In this document: positions 35,611 through 43,840 of the stretch, in pieces | Layout: each line of letters starts with the position of its first letter | How positions within the stretch are numbered: the first letter of the stretch is position 1 | Assembly: GCA_030605475.1 (NCBI GenBank) | Contig: JAUWIG010000026.1 | Coordinates: 1-44,175, forward strand | Length of the DNA stretch: 44,175 bases | Direction: 5' to 3' | Source: Planctomycetota bacterium | GTDB lineage: Bacteria; Planctomycetota; Phycisphaerae; Sedimentisphaerales; Anaerobacaceae | The notes under the pieces: generated by a model | What the model saw: only the letters and a program-made list of their open reading frames with translations | Told to the model about the DNA's origin: nothing | Databases searched by the model: none | Translations under genes and position numbers: made by a program

Positions 35611-36174
35611 CTATTGCCTTTTGTATTTGCCGATTAGTTGTCCCTGGCCGAGGATATGTCCTTCCATAACCTTGAGCAAGTGGTCTTTGTCGGCAATAGC
35701 GACCGGCTCAATTTTCGTATCAAGTGCGTAAATCTTAAAGAAGTATCTGTGTGTGCCGCTCGGCGGGCAGGGGCCGCCATAACCGGTCTTGCCGAAGTCG
35801 GTAATCCCTTGTCTGGTTCCGTCGGGCAAAGTCTCATCATCAGGAAACTTTTCCGCCAGTTCCCTCGTCTCTGCAGGCAGGTCAAACAGAACCCAATGTA
35901 CCCATGTGCCCATCGGAGCATCGGGGTCATCGCATATAAGAGCGATACTCCTGGCCCCTTCGGGAACCGCATCCCACTGTAATGGCGGCGAAATATCCGC
36001 ACCGTCACACGTGTACTTGGCCGGAATCAAACCGCCATCATCAAAGGTCGAACTCGTAATTTTAATTTCCATCTTTTTACCTCTCGCTGTCTCGGAATCA
36101 GCTTGTCCACTGTCCTTACAAGAGCAAAACAGCAATATCAGTACCACTATTGAAATGAGAACGTTTTTTAGCAT
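35611..36174 (-). CDS. PEBP-family (YbhB/YbcL-like) lipoprotein
   Basis: The 187-aa protein has a lipoprotein-type N-terminus (IVVLILLFCSCKD) followed from residue 36 by a phosphatidylethanolamine-binding-protein fold: PPLQWDAVPEGARSIALICD, DPDAPMGTWVHWVLF (the DPDAP-x-H ligand motif) and GYGGPCPPSGTHRYFFKIYA. Bacterial members are of unclear function. Most bacterial YbhB proteins are cytoplasmic or periplasmic; this one seems membrane-tethered. AGAGGAGA before the ATG is a strong ribosome-binding site. It follows the azgA-like gene by 24 nt on the same strand. Confidence 0.85.
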   Translation of the reverse strand: MLKNVLISIVVLILLFCSCKDSGQADSETARGKKMEIKITSSTFDDGGLIPAKYTCDGADISPPLQWDAVPEGARSIALICDDPDAPMGTWVHWVLFDLPAETRELAEKFPDDETLPDGTRQGITDFGKTGYGGPCPPSGTHRYFFKIYALDTKIEPVAIADKDHLLKVMEGHILGQGQLIGKYKRQ

Positions 36175-36198
36175 AGCGTTCTCCTCTTTTCCGCAGGC

Positions 36199-37527
36199 TT
36201 ATGTAAGATGTCTCAAGTACTCAATCATATCGCCCAGCCGGTCCAGCGTCAAGAACAGTACAGACAAAATTGCAATAACCCACATTGCCGCTCTTATCTC
36301 TTTTGCCTTGCCCGATACTATTTTTATAAGGGCAAATGAGATAAACCCGAAAGCCAGGCCCGTACTGATGCTGTAACTCAAAGCTATCATCACCATTATG
36401 ATAAACGCGGGAAACCCCTCTTCCAAATTCGTAAAGTCTATATTTCTGACTTCTTTCATCATAAACAGCCCGACCATAATAAGTGCCGGTGCCGTTGCGT
36501 ATCCCGGCACTATTCCGACAATCGGCACGAATAATAGTGCCAGCAGGAACAGTCCACCCGTAATTATCGAAGTTAACCCCGACCGTCCACCCTGCTCGAT
36601 GCCTGATGCCGATTCAATATACGAAGTGGTGGTTGATGTCCCCAATAGGGCGCCTATCATAGTGGCAACAGCGTCGATTCCTAATAACCTGTCCAGCCCT
36701 TTTATCCTGTTTTGCTCATCAACCATATTTGCCTGGTGACAGCACGCGACCAGCGTCCCGATACTGTCGAACATATCCATAAACATCAGACTGAATATGC
36801 TTCCAAACAAACTCCACTTCAGCGCCCCTAAAATATCAAGGCGAAATGCCACAGCCTTTATATTAAGATGTAGGGAAATCAGTTCTGTCGGCTTTTCTAT
36901 ATAGCCGAAAGCTGCAGCCAGGGCGGTCGAAAAAATAATGCCGATTAACAATGCGCCCTTTATTTTTTTCGTTTCAAGAAATATCATTACAATTAACCCG
37001 CACAGACCTATCAACACGGTCGGCGTCAATTCCCCCGCCGAGACAAGCGTTACCTCGTTATTAACAACCACGCCGAGCTTGACCAGCCCGATAAATGTGA
37101 TAAACAATCCTATGCCGACCGATATTGCTGCAATCAAACCCCCCGGTATCGCCTCGACTATTCTTTTTCGCAACCCTAATAGAGTCAATAAAAGGAAAAA
37201 CAGCCCCGAAAGAAACACAACCCCTAAAGCCGTCTCCCAGCTGATTTTGCCGCCCAATACGAGACTGTATGCGAAAAAGGCGTTCAGTCCCATCCCCGGT
37301 GCCATTGCTATCGGAGCTTTCGCAAATACCCCTACGATAATAGTGGCGATAGCAGTAACTATACAGGTAACAGCTATCAGGGCCCCCTTGTCCATTCCTG
37401 TTGAGCTTAGAACAGCCGGGTTGACGAAAATGATATACGCCATCGTAAGAAATGTTGTCAGACCCGCCACAAATTCGATTTTGACACTTGTCTGTCTTTC
37501 TTCAAGTTCAAAATATTTGCTGACCAT
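36199..37527 (-). CDS. AzgA-type purine (hypoxanthine/guanine/adenine) permease
   Basis: This 442-aa, 13-14-helix transporter has characteristic AzgA/PbuG blocks: TTFLTMAYIIFVNPAVLSS, APGMGLNAFFAY, LMFMDMFDSIGTLVACC and ALLGTSTTTSYIESASGIE, followed by GGRSGL. It imports purine bases with protons. GAGGGG before the ATG is a good ribosome-binding site. The promoter at 37591-37619 is 60 nt upstream, and no purine riboswitch can be recognised in the leader. Confidence 0.92.
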   Translation of the reverse strand: MVSKYFELEERQTSVKIEFVAGLTTFLTMAYIIFVNPAVLSSTGMDKGALIAVTCIVTAIATIIVGVFAKAPIAMAPGMGLNAFFAYSLVLGGKISWETALGVVFLSGLFFLLLTLLGLRKRIVEAIPGGLIAAISVGIGLFITFIGLVKLGVVVNNEVTLVSAGELTPTVLIGLCGLIVMIFLETKKIKGALLIGIIFSTALAAAFGYIEKPTELISLHLNIKAVAFRLDILGALKWSLFGSIFSLMFMDMFDSIGTLVACCHQANMVDEQNRIKGLDRLLGIDAVATMIGALLGTSTTTSYIESASGIEQGGRSGLTSIITGGLFLLALLFVPIVGIVPGYATAPALIMVGLFMMKEVRNIDFTNLEEGFPAFIIMVMIALSYSISTGLAFGFISFALIKIVSGKAKEIRAAMWVIAILSVLFLTLDRLGDMIEYLRHLT

Positions 37528-37590
37528 TTTTAACCCCTCAAATTCTTAACATTCCTTTGTTACTGCCCCTTGATACCACACCTGGCGACT

Positions 37591-37619
37591 ATAGTAATTG
37601 TTCTACCACCCCTTTGCAA
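37591..37619 (-). promoter_or_regulatory. Promoter of the azgA-like gene
   Basis: On the minus strand TTGCAA (37614-37619), a 17-bp spacer and TACTAT (37591-37596). It shares the 137-bp intergenic region with the divergent queG promoter. Confidence 0.5.
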
Positions 37620-37650
37620 TGGTTTTTGTAGAGACTATAGCTGGATTTAG

Positions 37651-37656
37651 TATAAT
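37651..37656 (+). promoter_or_regulatory. -10 box of queG, adjacent to the start codon
   Basis: TATAAT ends eight nucleotides before ATG 37665. No Shine-Dalgarno is present. The predicted transcript start (37663-37665) coincides with the ATG, which suggests a leaderless mRNA. Confidence 0.5.
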
Positions 37657-37664
37657 CGATGGTA

Positions 37665-38846
37665 ATGAGTTTAGCTGAAGACATAAAGCACAAAGCAATC
37701 GAGCTGGGTTTTGACCTGGTTGGTATAACGAGAGCCTCTCCAATAGACGCCGAGCAGGTCAAGTTACTCACCGACTGGCTAAAGTCCGGCTATGCCGGGC
37801 AGATGACTTATATGCACAGAAATTTTGAAAAGCGAATTGACCCCGCCAAACTGCTAAAAAATGCACAATCCGTTATTTGTCTCGGCCTGAACTACAAACC
37901 ACCAAAACGTTCCCCGTCATTGCGAGCATTGCGAAGCAATCTCGACCCCCGCTGTCATTGCGAGCGAAGCGAAGCAATCTCGACCCCCGCTGTCATTGCG
38001 AGCGAAGCGAAGCAATCTCATCTTCACAGCGAAACTGCTCCAATGGGCAGGGTAGCAAACTACGCTCAATACGAAGATTATCACCTCTTTATAAAAAAGC
38101 AGTTACGCAAATTAACTGAATTTATAACTTCTATTGCCGGCGAGGATTTACAGTTCAAGATTTGTGTTGACTCAGCCACTTTGGCTGAGAGGGCCTTGGC
38201 AGCCAGGGCCGGCTTAGGGTTCATCGGAAAAAATCGTATGCTAATCAATCCCACGTTAGGGGCACAAATATTCCTGGGCGAAATAATAACAGACCTAAAA
38301 CTAAAACCTGATGAGCCAACTTTTTGTCATCCTGAGCGCAGCCTCTTGTCATTCCGAGCGGAGCGAAGCGCAGTCGAGGAATCTATTAAAAACTGTCATT
38401 CTGAGCGCATTTTTTGTCATTCTGAGCGCAGCGAAGAATCTATTCAGTCAACCACAACCAAATGCTCAAACTGCAATAAGTGTATCGATGCCTGCCCGAC
38501 AGGGGCCTTGAGGCCCGATGGCCAATTTGACGCCAATAAGTGTATCAGCTATTTGACGGTTGAATACAAAGGCCAAATACCGCCCGATTTAGCTGAAAAA
38601 GTAGGCGCTCGACTCTTCGGCTGCGACGAATGTGTATTGGCCTGTCCCTATCAGGAAAATGCACCCGTATGCAAAAACAAACAGTTCAAATTCTATATTG
38701 ACAGAGCGAGACTTAACTTGCAAGAGGTTCTAAGCTTAAGCGCCGAATCTTTTGAAGCTGAATTTGCCGACTCTCCTATCAAACGCTTAGGCCTCGATAG
38801 ATTAAAAAGAAACGCCAAAATCTGCCTTGCAAACATAACCCGCTAA
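37665..38846 (+). CDS. queG: Epoxyqueuosine reductase QueG with two in-frame repeat insertions
   Basis: This 393-aa cobalamin/4Fe-4S enzyme makes queuosine from epoxyqueuosine in tRNA. Family blocks are GLNYKPPK, GRVANYAQYEDYHLF, CVDSATLAERALAARAGLGF followed by IGKN, the first cluster from C267 (CSNCNKCIDACP) and the second from C320 (CDECVLACP). The ATG at 37665 (MSLAEDIKHK) is preferred to 37659. Residues about 84-119 are encoded by three tandem copies of the GTCATTGCGAG...GCAATCTC repeat. Residues about 221-259, just before the first cluster, come from GTCATTCTGAGCG-type repeats. The frame stays open through both, so the protein is enlarged by roughly 75 residues in two loops. Activity cannot be judged from sequence. 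Confidence 0.9.
   Translation: MSLAEDIKHKAIELGFDLVGITRASPIDAEQVKLLTDWLKSGYAGQMTYMHRNFEKRIDPAKLLKNAQSVICLGLNYKPPKRSPSLRALRSNLDPRCHCERSEAISTPAVIASEAKQSHLHSETAPMGRVANYAQYEDYHLFIKKQLRKLTEFITSIAGEDLQFKICVDSATLAERALAARAGLGFIGKNRMLINPTLGAQIFLGEIITDLKLKPDEPTFCHPERSLLSFRAERSAVEESIKNCHSERIFCHSERSEESIQSTTTKCSNCNKCIDACPTGALRPDGQFDANKCISYLTVEYKGQIPPDLAEKVGARLFGCDECVLACPYQENAPVCKNKQFKFYIDRARLNLQEVLSLSAESFEAEFADSPIKRLGLDRLKRNAKICLANITR
37916..38019 (+). repeat. Three tandem 38-nt copies of the GTCATTGCGAG...GCAATCTC repeat inside queG
   Basis: Copies start at 37916, 37954 and 37992. Each 28-nt core is separated by GACCCCCGCT. Because 38 is not a multiple of three, each copy is translated in a different frame (SLRALRSNL, CHCERSEAIS, VIASEAKQS), yet no stop codon arises. 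Confidence 0.9.
38326..38441 (+). repeat. Cluster of GTCATTCTGAGCG-type repeats inside queG
   Basis: Four starts of the repeat are visible (38326, 38348, 38394, 38416); the second and fourth are complete to GAGGAATCT or GAAGAATCT, and the others are shortened. The translation includes HPERSLLSFRAERSAVEES and HSERSEESIQS. Confidence 0.85.
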
Positions 38847-38850
38847 CCCT

Positions 38851-38918
38851 GTCATCCTGAGCGAAAAAAGCCTTTAGCCCTGAGCGCAGCCGAAGGGGGC
38901 AGTCGAAGCCGAGGCAGT
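38851..38918 (+). repeat. Mixed repeat remnant after queG
   Basis: A partial GTCATCCTGAGCG copy runs into a CCCTGAGCGCAGCCGAAGGGGG copy. The words TCAATAGTAAATAGTAAAT follow at 38938, also seen at 2646. Confidence 0.6.
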
Positions 38919-39104
38919 CTTAATCAAAATGGTAAATTGTCAATAGTAAATAGTAAATCGAATTGCCTCCCCCCTCGCTCGCACAGGCCTGCAAAAATTA
39001 AGGACAACAGCCGAACTGTGCCTAAGAAACGTCTCAGAATGAACTTCCTACCTGTAAGCAGGAAAAAGCAAACTAAGAACTAAGCACTCAAAACTCAAAA
39101 CTAA

Positions 39105-39197
39105 ATTGCCGACTCTCCTATTAAACGTCTAAGCCTGGAAAAATTAAAAAGAAACGCCAAAATCTGCCTTGCGAATATGACCAGACGGAAGGATTAA
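39105..39197 (+). pseudogene. Second, diverged 3' fragment of queG
   Basis: The frame ADSPIKRLSLEKLKRNAKIC then LANMTRRKD-stop matches the last residues of queG (ADSPIKRLGLDRLKRNAKIC, LANITR), with several differences in both DNA and protein. Only the C-terminal 28 or so codons are present. It is either a decayed partial duplication or the remnant of a second gene copy. Confidence 0.75.
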
Positions 39198-39261
39198 AGC
39201 TAAAATCAGGTGGCAGGGCAGGCTGATAAGCAACAGACACGGGCCGCCGGTTAATTATGGT

Positions 39262-40293
39262 ATGGAAGCTAAATATACGCCTGATGGCGTGCGGATTTAC
39301 AAAAAGAGAAAGTGGGGAACCAGCGAGTACAACCATAAATACATTGTGGATATGGTAGGCGAGCTTCCCGTCATCTTGCTGGTTCTTGACGCCGACGACG
39401 ATAACGCTATACTCAAATCATACATTCATGCAAACAATCAGATAATTATGCAGCATAATGGCGATTATACCGGCTCGAAGTATTTCTATCTGCACGATAG
39501 ACTTGGCAGTGTGCGGCAGGTCATTGATTCTGACGGCTCTGTAGTGAACTGCTACACTTACAATCCCTGGGGCGTTACTGTCGGCAGCGAAACGAGTGAG
39601 ACTTTTGCCAATCCTTACCGCTTTGCCGGCTACCTCTGGGACGATGAAGCCAAGCAATACTATTGCAACGCCCGCCAGTACGACCCGGTCCTTGGCCGAT
39701 TCACCTCCCGCGACCCGGTCTTCGGGAGATTCCAAGAACCGTTGACTCTACACAAGTACTTGTACTGCATAAATAACCCGCTGAATATGGTTGACCCTAC
39801 AGGCTTGTGGGCCCTGTACCTCACAGGGACAGCTATGGGTTCCTTTGGCGGGAGTGGTGTGCGCCAGGGTGGAATTGTTATTGACGACGATGGGAATGTC
39901 GGTTGGATAAACATTACAGGCATAGGGGCTGGCTCACCAGCCGCAACCTTAGGTGGAAGCATTGGATGGACAAATGCTGACACTATATTTGATATTCAAG
40001 GTGCTGGATTAAGTTTAGGCGGTTCAATCGTGTGGGGTGGAGGTGAATATATTGTGGGAAAGCAGCGATCCGGGGAACTTTACCACGGAGTTGAGTTTAC
40101 CTTTGGTCTAGTTACCGCACCGGTCCCTGCAGAAATACACGGACAAGCTACACACACAACAGTATACGAGTCTGATATAAATTGGGAAGAGGCATCTGAG
40201 AAAATAAAAGAAGGTTTACTAGAATCGGCATTTGGGGCTGAGACACTGGGCGAAGCTCATGGATTATTGTTTATCTGGGGTCTTTTAGAATAA
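39262..40293 (+). CDS. Orphan RHS C-terminal core with variable tip (cassette 1)
   Basis: The 343-aa frame starts inside an RHS protein: the long YD-repeat body is missing. Residues 15 to about 180 hold the end of the RHS repeats and the RHS-associated core (YFYLHDRLGSVRQVIDSDGS, NPYRFAGYLWDDEAKQYYCN, ARQYDPVLGRFTSRDP, ending NPLNMVDPTGLW). From about 182 a unique Gly-rich tip begins (LYLTGTAMGSFGGSGVRQGG to EAHGLLFIWGLLE), in the position where RHS proteins carry toxin or effector domains. No toxin family is recognised. No ribosome-binding site or signal is seen, so it may be a silent donor cassette. Confidence 0.75.
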   Translation: MEAKYTPDGVRIYKKRKWGTSEYNHKYIVDMVGELPVILLVLDADDDNAILKSYIHANNQIIMQHNGDYTGSKYFYLHDRLGSVRQVIDSDGSVVNCYTYNPWGVTVGSETSETFANPYRFAGYLWDDEAKQYYCNARQYDPVLGRFTSRDPVFGRFQEPLTLHKYLYCINNPLNMVDPTGLWALYLTGTAMGSFGGSGVRQGGIVIDDDGNVGWINITGIGAGSPAATLGGSIGWTNADTIFDIQGAGLSLGGSIVWGGGEYIVGKQRSGELYHGVEFTFGLVTAPVPAEIHGQATHTTVYESDINWEEASEKIKEGLLESAFGAETLGEAHGLLFIWGLLE

Positions 40294-40380
40294 ATTGCTT
40301 GTCAAAAATGAAGGGGCATGAATTATTATTGAAAAAGTTCTTAGCTTGCTAAATCATTAACTTTGAAAAAGAGAGTCGCC

Positions 40381-40707
40381 ATGACAAATTTTGTTCAATA
40401 TTTTTTCCTCACAAATATTCTTATTCTTTTCCTCCTTGGAATCAGAGGAGCGTATTTAGATTTTAAACTTATGCGTTACCTTCGAAATAATTATCCTGAA
40501 AAAGCAAGAGAATTTGGCTGCCCCGAAGGAGGATGGTATAATGGTTTTAAATTCTGTAATGCTTTGTACAAAGAACATGACATTTCAGACCCTTATTTCC
40601 TTTCGTTAAAGACCAAAGCTAAGAATACTCAAACATGGGCAATTTTGTTATTGCTATTACCCTTTTCTTTATTCTTAATATTGATCTTGGTAGGAAGTCT
40701 CTTGTAG
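40381..40707 (+). CDS. Small two-helix membrane protein next to RHS cassette 1
   Basis: This is a product of 108 aa from the ATG at 40381 (MTNFVQYFFLTNILILFLLG; frame open six codons further upstream to a TTG). GAGAG stands eight to ten nucleotides before the ATG. It has one hydrophobic segment at each end and a charged middle (GWYNGFKFCNALYKEHDISD). Its location right after an RHS tip suggests an immunity or accessory role, but nothing in the sequence proves it. Confidence 0.55.
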   Translation: MTNFVQYFFLTNILILFLLGIRGAYLDFKLMRYLRNNYPEKAREFGCPEGGWYNGFKFCNALYKEHDISDPYFLSLKTKAKNTQTWAILLLLLPFSLFLILILVGSLL

Positions 40708-40717
40708 GTCTTTTGAA

Positions 40718-41230
40718 TTGCGGGTTATGCATATGGATGAACTAGGAAGAGCTATCTTTTATGTTTTGTCTAAGTATTTCTGGGCATTAGGCATCTTCAT
40801 TACGTCAATGCCTGTTTTTACAGCTAGGAAAGCAGCAAAGAATTACGTTAGCGAAAACCCTGATCTTGCGCCCGGATACAGAAAACTTTTCCTCGGATAT
40901 TTGATATTGTTGAATTTTCCGTGGGTAGTTATGGGTATTGGATGCACATTTGGAGGGGTCCCTTCTTTTTGGCATTTTTTTAAGCCGAGAGATGGTAACC
41001 CATATGCTTTGGCATGGTTCGCTTCAATCCTTATTATGATGATTGTCATAACCTATTGGATATTTTTCAGAGGTGGTGCAGAAATGTTAATTAAGCACCA
41101 TAACGTGTTAAGTATAGATACTTCCAATCCTACCATGATAAAACTCTTTTGGCTGATGTTCTTAGCTGTTGGTGTGTTTGTGGTTCTCATAATGTGGATA
41201 GCAGATTCTCCAATACCACAATTACCGTAG
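40718..41230 (+). CDS. Four-helix membrane protein between the two RHS cassettes
   Basis: The 170-aa protein has four hydrophobic segments and short loops. The ATG at 40718 or at 40724/40733 (MHMDEL, MDELGR) could be used; the ribosome-binding site is unclear. The family is unknown. It starts 10 nt after the previous gene and may be co-transcribed with it. A role as immunity protein for one of the tips is possible by position only. Confidence 0.55.
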   Translation: MRVMHMDELGRAIFYVLSKYFWALGIFITSMPVFTARKAAKNYVSENPDLAPGYRKLFLGYLILLNFPWVVMGIGCTFGGVPSFWHFFKPRDGNPYALAWFASILIMMIVITYWIFFRGGAEMLIKHHNVLSIDTSNPTMIKLFWLMFLAVGVFVVLIMWIADSPIPQLP

Positions 41231-41317
41231 CAAAGTGCTCTGTGGAGGGCCATTGATTTCAAGAGTGGCTCTTTGAAGACCGAAAGAGAAAGACAGGATA
41301 TGTGAGCTAGAGTCAAA

Positions 41318-42256
41318 ATGAAAACCTACGTTTACGCCAATAGCCAGATAATTGCCCAGCACGAAGGTAATAGCTCCGCTTCTCGGTATTTCTATCTGCA
41401 CGACAGATTAGGCAGTGTGCGGCAGGTCATTGATTCTGACGGCTCTGTAGTGAACTGCTACACTTACAATCCCTGGGGCGTTACTGTCGGCAGCGAAACG
41501 AGTGAGACTTTTGCAAATCCTTACCGCTTTGCCGGCTACCTCTGGGACGATGAAGCTAAGCAATACTATTGCAACGCCCGCCAGTACGACCCTGTCCTGG
41601 GCCGATTCACCTCCCGCGACCCGGTCTTTGGCAAATTCAACGAGCCCCTGTCACTGCATAAATACCTCTATTGCCAAAACGAGCCGATAAACAGGATAGA
41701 TCCTTGGGGGCTCTTGCATACACCACCAATGCTTAATAACAATATGTATGCAACTCAGCAGGTGACTGATGTAGCAGTGGAATTTGTTAGAGAGCGGGGA
41801 TTTCCTAGGGGACCCATTGAAGCATTTAGCCGACAAGGTTTGGAAGTAGCTGAATTTGATTATAAATTTACAGATTATATATTCCGAATTAGTGATCTTT
41901 ATATCATGCAAGGCTCGGAATACACAAACTGGTTGACAGCCTATACATGTACGTATCTCTACGGGACTGTGGGAAATTGGGGTACAAGGTTTGGTGGTCA
42001 TTATCATGCTTTGAAAGAACTAAGCCATCTTGATGAACCCGCAAGCCGTTATTTTATCTCTGGTGGCGTCTTAATGGGCGATGAAGCTCGCTGGCGTGAA
42101 ACAGGTGCCCGAATGAGTGATTGGGATTTTATCCGTGCCAAAAGAGAGCTTTATCATGGCATTGAACGTATGGCAACAACTGATCTTACGAGTGTGGATT
42201 TCGACATAGAACTGGATCTCTTTACTACCTTCTGGAATAGTGGCTCTCCACGGTAA
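41318..42256 (+). CDS. Orphan RHS C-terminal core with a different tip (cassette 2)
   Basis: The 312-aa frame again begins in the middle of the RHS repeats (MKTYVYANSQIIAQHEGNSS). The core segment 41387-41626 is about 96% identical at DNA level to 39481-39720. The tip after DPWGLL is unrelated to that of cassette 1: TPPMLNNNMYATQQVTDVAV, GFPRGPIEAFSRQGLEVAEF, and it ends DFDIELDLFTTFWNSGSPR. No toxin motif is recognised; HYHALKELSH is a histidine-rich spot that might be looked at. No ribosome-binding site is convincing. Confidence 0.75.
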   Translation: MKTYVYANSQIIAQHEGNSSASRYFYLHDRLGSVRQVIDSDGSVVNCYTYNPWGVTVGSETSETFANPYRFAGYLWDDEAKQYYCNARQYDPVLGRFTSRDPVFGKFNEPLSLHKYLYCQNEPINRIDPWGLLHTPPMLNNNMYATQQVTDVAVEFVRERGFPRGPIEAFSRQGLEVAEFDYKFTDYIFRISDLYIMQGSEYTNWLTAYTCTYLYGTVGNWGTRFGGHYHALKELSHLDEPASRYFISGGVLMGDEARWRETGARMSDWDFIRAKRELYHGIERMATTDLTSVDFDIELDLFTTFWNSGSPR

Positions 42257-42279
42257 GAGCTATCTGGATGAGTTGCATT

Positions 42280-43059
42280 ATGAAAAAAGAAAGTTATGAC
42301 CGAAACACATTTTTCCTTGCTAAAATTGCAATCGTTAGCTTTTTGCTCACGATTGGCTCGCTCGCTCTGTTTTGTATACTCGTGTCTCTGGGTATGGATT
42401 TTGGCATTTTTGTTCTATTGGCCATAATATTTTCTTATGTTACATTTTTCTTGGGCCTGCTTTCAACAATAATAATCATTCTTTTTCACCGGCGTTTTAA
42501 AGGTCTTGTGTATTCAATTCTTGCAATGGTTTTATCTTTTCCTATGGTATATCTTCAAACGGAGTTTTTTATGTCACCAAATCCTCGTGAAAAAATGAAG
42601 AAAACCCATATCGCTTTGTATAATATAGAGTTGTTAGCAGAGGAGTTGGAAAAATATGCTCAAAATCATGGTGGATATCTTCCGAATGCTGATAATTGGT
42701 GTGATGTTTTGATGAAACAAAATCCTGAATTGACTGTTGAAAATTTCAGACATCCGATGCCTGACTTGCTAAAACTCAAAGGTAAATGCCATATTGCTTT
42801 TAACAGAGCCCTCAGTGGTAAACTATTTGCTGACATCTCACCGGATACCGTGTTACTTTTCGAAGCAGATGGGGACTGGAATTTAAATGGCACCTCGCGT
42901 CTTTTGGATTCTAAACATGGTGAAAAACTCTTCGTAAGGATATTGTTTGTGGACGGTTCAGAAAGCTCGTATTGGTTCGATAAAAAGGCAGTTCGAAGAT
43001 TCAAAAGCAAGTTCGGTAGGTCATATATGTACTATGAAAAACCTCGCTGGTTGCCATAA
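42280..43059 (+). CDS. Membrane protein with DUF4190-like N-terminus after RHS cassette 2
   Basis: This is a 259-aa product from the ATG at 42280 (MKKESYDRNTFFLAKIAIVS), preceded by GGATGAG. The frame is also open from 42268. Three or four hydrophobic segments occupy residues 10-100. The C-terminal part is soluble (YNIELLAEELEKYAQNHGGY, then LLFEADGDWNLNGTSRLL, LFVRILFVDGS) and resembles the end of planctomycete proteins related to pseudopilin-like DUF1559 families. A link with the preceding tip is suggested only by position. Confidence 0.6.
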   Translation: MKKESYDRNTFFLAKIAIVSFLLTIGSLALFCILVSLGMDFGIFVLLAIIFSYVTFFLGLLSTIIIILFHRRFKGLVYSILAMVLSFPMVYLQTEFFMSPNPREKMKKTHIALYNIELLAEELEKYAQNHGGYLPNADNWCDVLMKQNPELTVENFRHPMPDLLKLKGKCHIAFNRALSGKLFADISPDTVLLFEADGDWNLNGTSRLLDSKHGEKLFVRILFVDGSESSYWFDKKAVRRFKSKFGRSYMYYEKPRWLP

Positions 43060-43082
43060 AATGATATAAAATGATTAGGAAA

Positions 43083-43105
43083 TGATTAGGGGCAGTCACC
43101 TAATT
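43083..43105 (+). repeat. GGGGCAGTCACCTAATTTTT repeat remnant
   Basis: ATTAGG and CCTAAT form a hairpin around GGCAGTCA. Similar strings occur at 43766-43785 and, more distantly, at 3262-3276 (GGGGACAGGTTAAGAAAT). In other bacteria GGGGACAG...-type REP sequences accompany Y1 transposases; none is in this window. Confidence 0.5.
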
Positions 43106-43134
43106 TTTCGGAATATGAAAGGCAGGTAATAATT

Positions 43135-43785
43135 ATGAATAAATTATGGTTGAAAATAACGGGGTTTGTAGTTTTGGTTGGGGTGGCAATCATTGCGGTT
43201 AACGTGTTTCGGCCTGGCCAAACTCCGATTGCTGAATCCAGAAATGCCAATCGTATACAGAAAGAGCAAAAGAGTGATTTCCAGGCCCAGCCGAAGACGC
43301 CCGCTTATGATACGCAGATAGCCACAGTATATCCAAACAGTGCTGGGACCGAAAACGCAGGTGAATCCCTCAGCAAACCACCGGAACAGAACCCAGAGCA
43401 ATATCATCCTGCCGACAAACAAACGGGCTCTCCGTATCTGAGGAACTCACAGAGCTATATAGCAAGGCGATTACGTCGTAAGCCATCGGAACGGGGCCGG
43501 GAGCAATATAATGCTCCCGATGGGGAGATGACCTTTGAGTATTCGAGGAACGCACAGGTCTACAAACCAAAAGAGCCACTGCATAAGATGCCGGAACCAC
43601 ATTGGAGCCAGGGACAATATTATGACCCAGAGCGGCAGATGAGCTTTCAGAGTCTGGGCGGTTCGCAGACCAATAAGGTAGTGGAATTATTGCCGCCGCA
43701 ATGGCACCAAAGACAATATCCTGCTGCCGACCGGGGAATGGGCTTTCAGTATGGAATTAGGGGGACAGTTACCTATTTTGATTGA
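43135..43785 (+). CDS. Membrane-anchored protein with imperfect Gln-Tyr-rich repeats
   Basis: The 216-aa product has an N-terminal hydrophobic segment (residues 7-25) and then a low-complexity, presumably disordered exterior. About four repeat units of 33-37 residues share the pattern QY-x3-D-x2-M-x-F (PEQYHPADKQTGSPY, REQYNAPDGEMTFEY, QGQYYDPERQMSFQ, QRQYPAADRGMGFQYG). GGCAGG lies ahead of the ATG. The last codons (GIRGTVTYFD) are encoded by a GGGGGACAGTTACCTATTTT repeat, so the original C-terminus may have been longer. The family is unknown. Confidence 0.6.
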   Translation: MNKLWLKITGFVVLVGVAIIAVNVFRPGQTPIAESRNANRIQKEQKSDFQAQPKTPAYDTQIATVYPNSAGTENAGESLSKPPEQNPEQYHPADKQTGSPYLRNSQSYIARRLRRKPSERGREQYNAPDGEMTFEYSRNAQVYKPKEPLHKMPEPHWSQGQYYDPERQMSFQSLGGSQTNKVVELLPPQWHQRQYPAADRGMGFQYGIRGTVTYFD

Positions 43786-43840
43786 TAGCTTTCTTTTAGC
43801 TCTTTGATAAATTGAAAATCTCTGCGCAGGCACAGGTGTG

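Noticed and set aside
37528..37658. Purine riboswitch in the leader of the azgA-like gene
   Set aside because: The region is short, and no conserved three-way-junction core or expression-platform hairpin can be recognised.
37916..38019. Possible CRISPR array in queG
   Set aside because: Spacers are identical (GACCCCCGCT) and the units match dispersed repeats elsewhere in the window.
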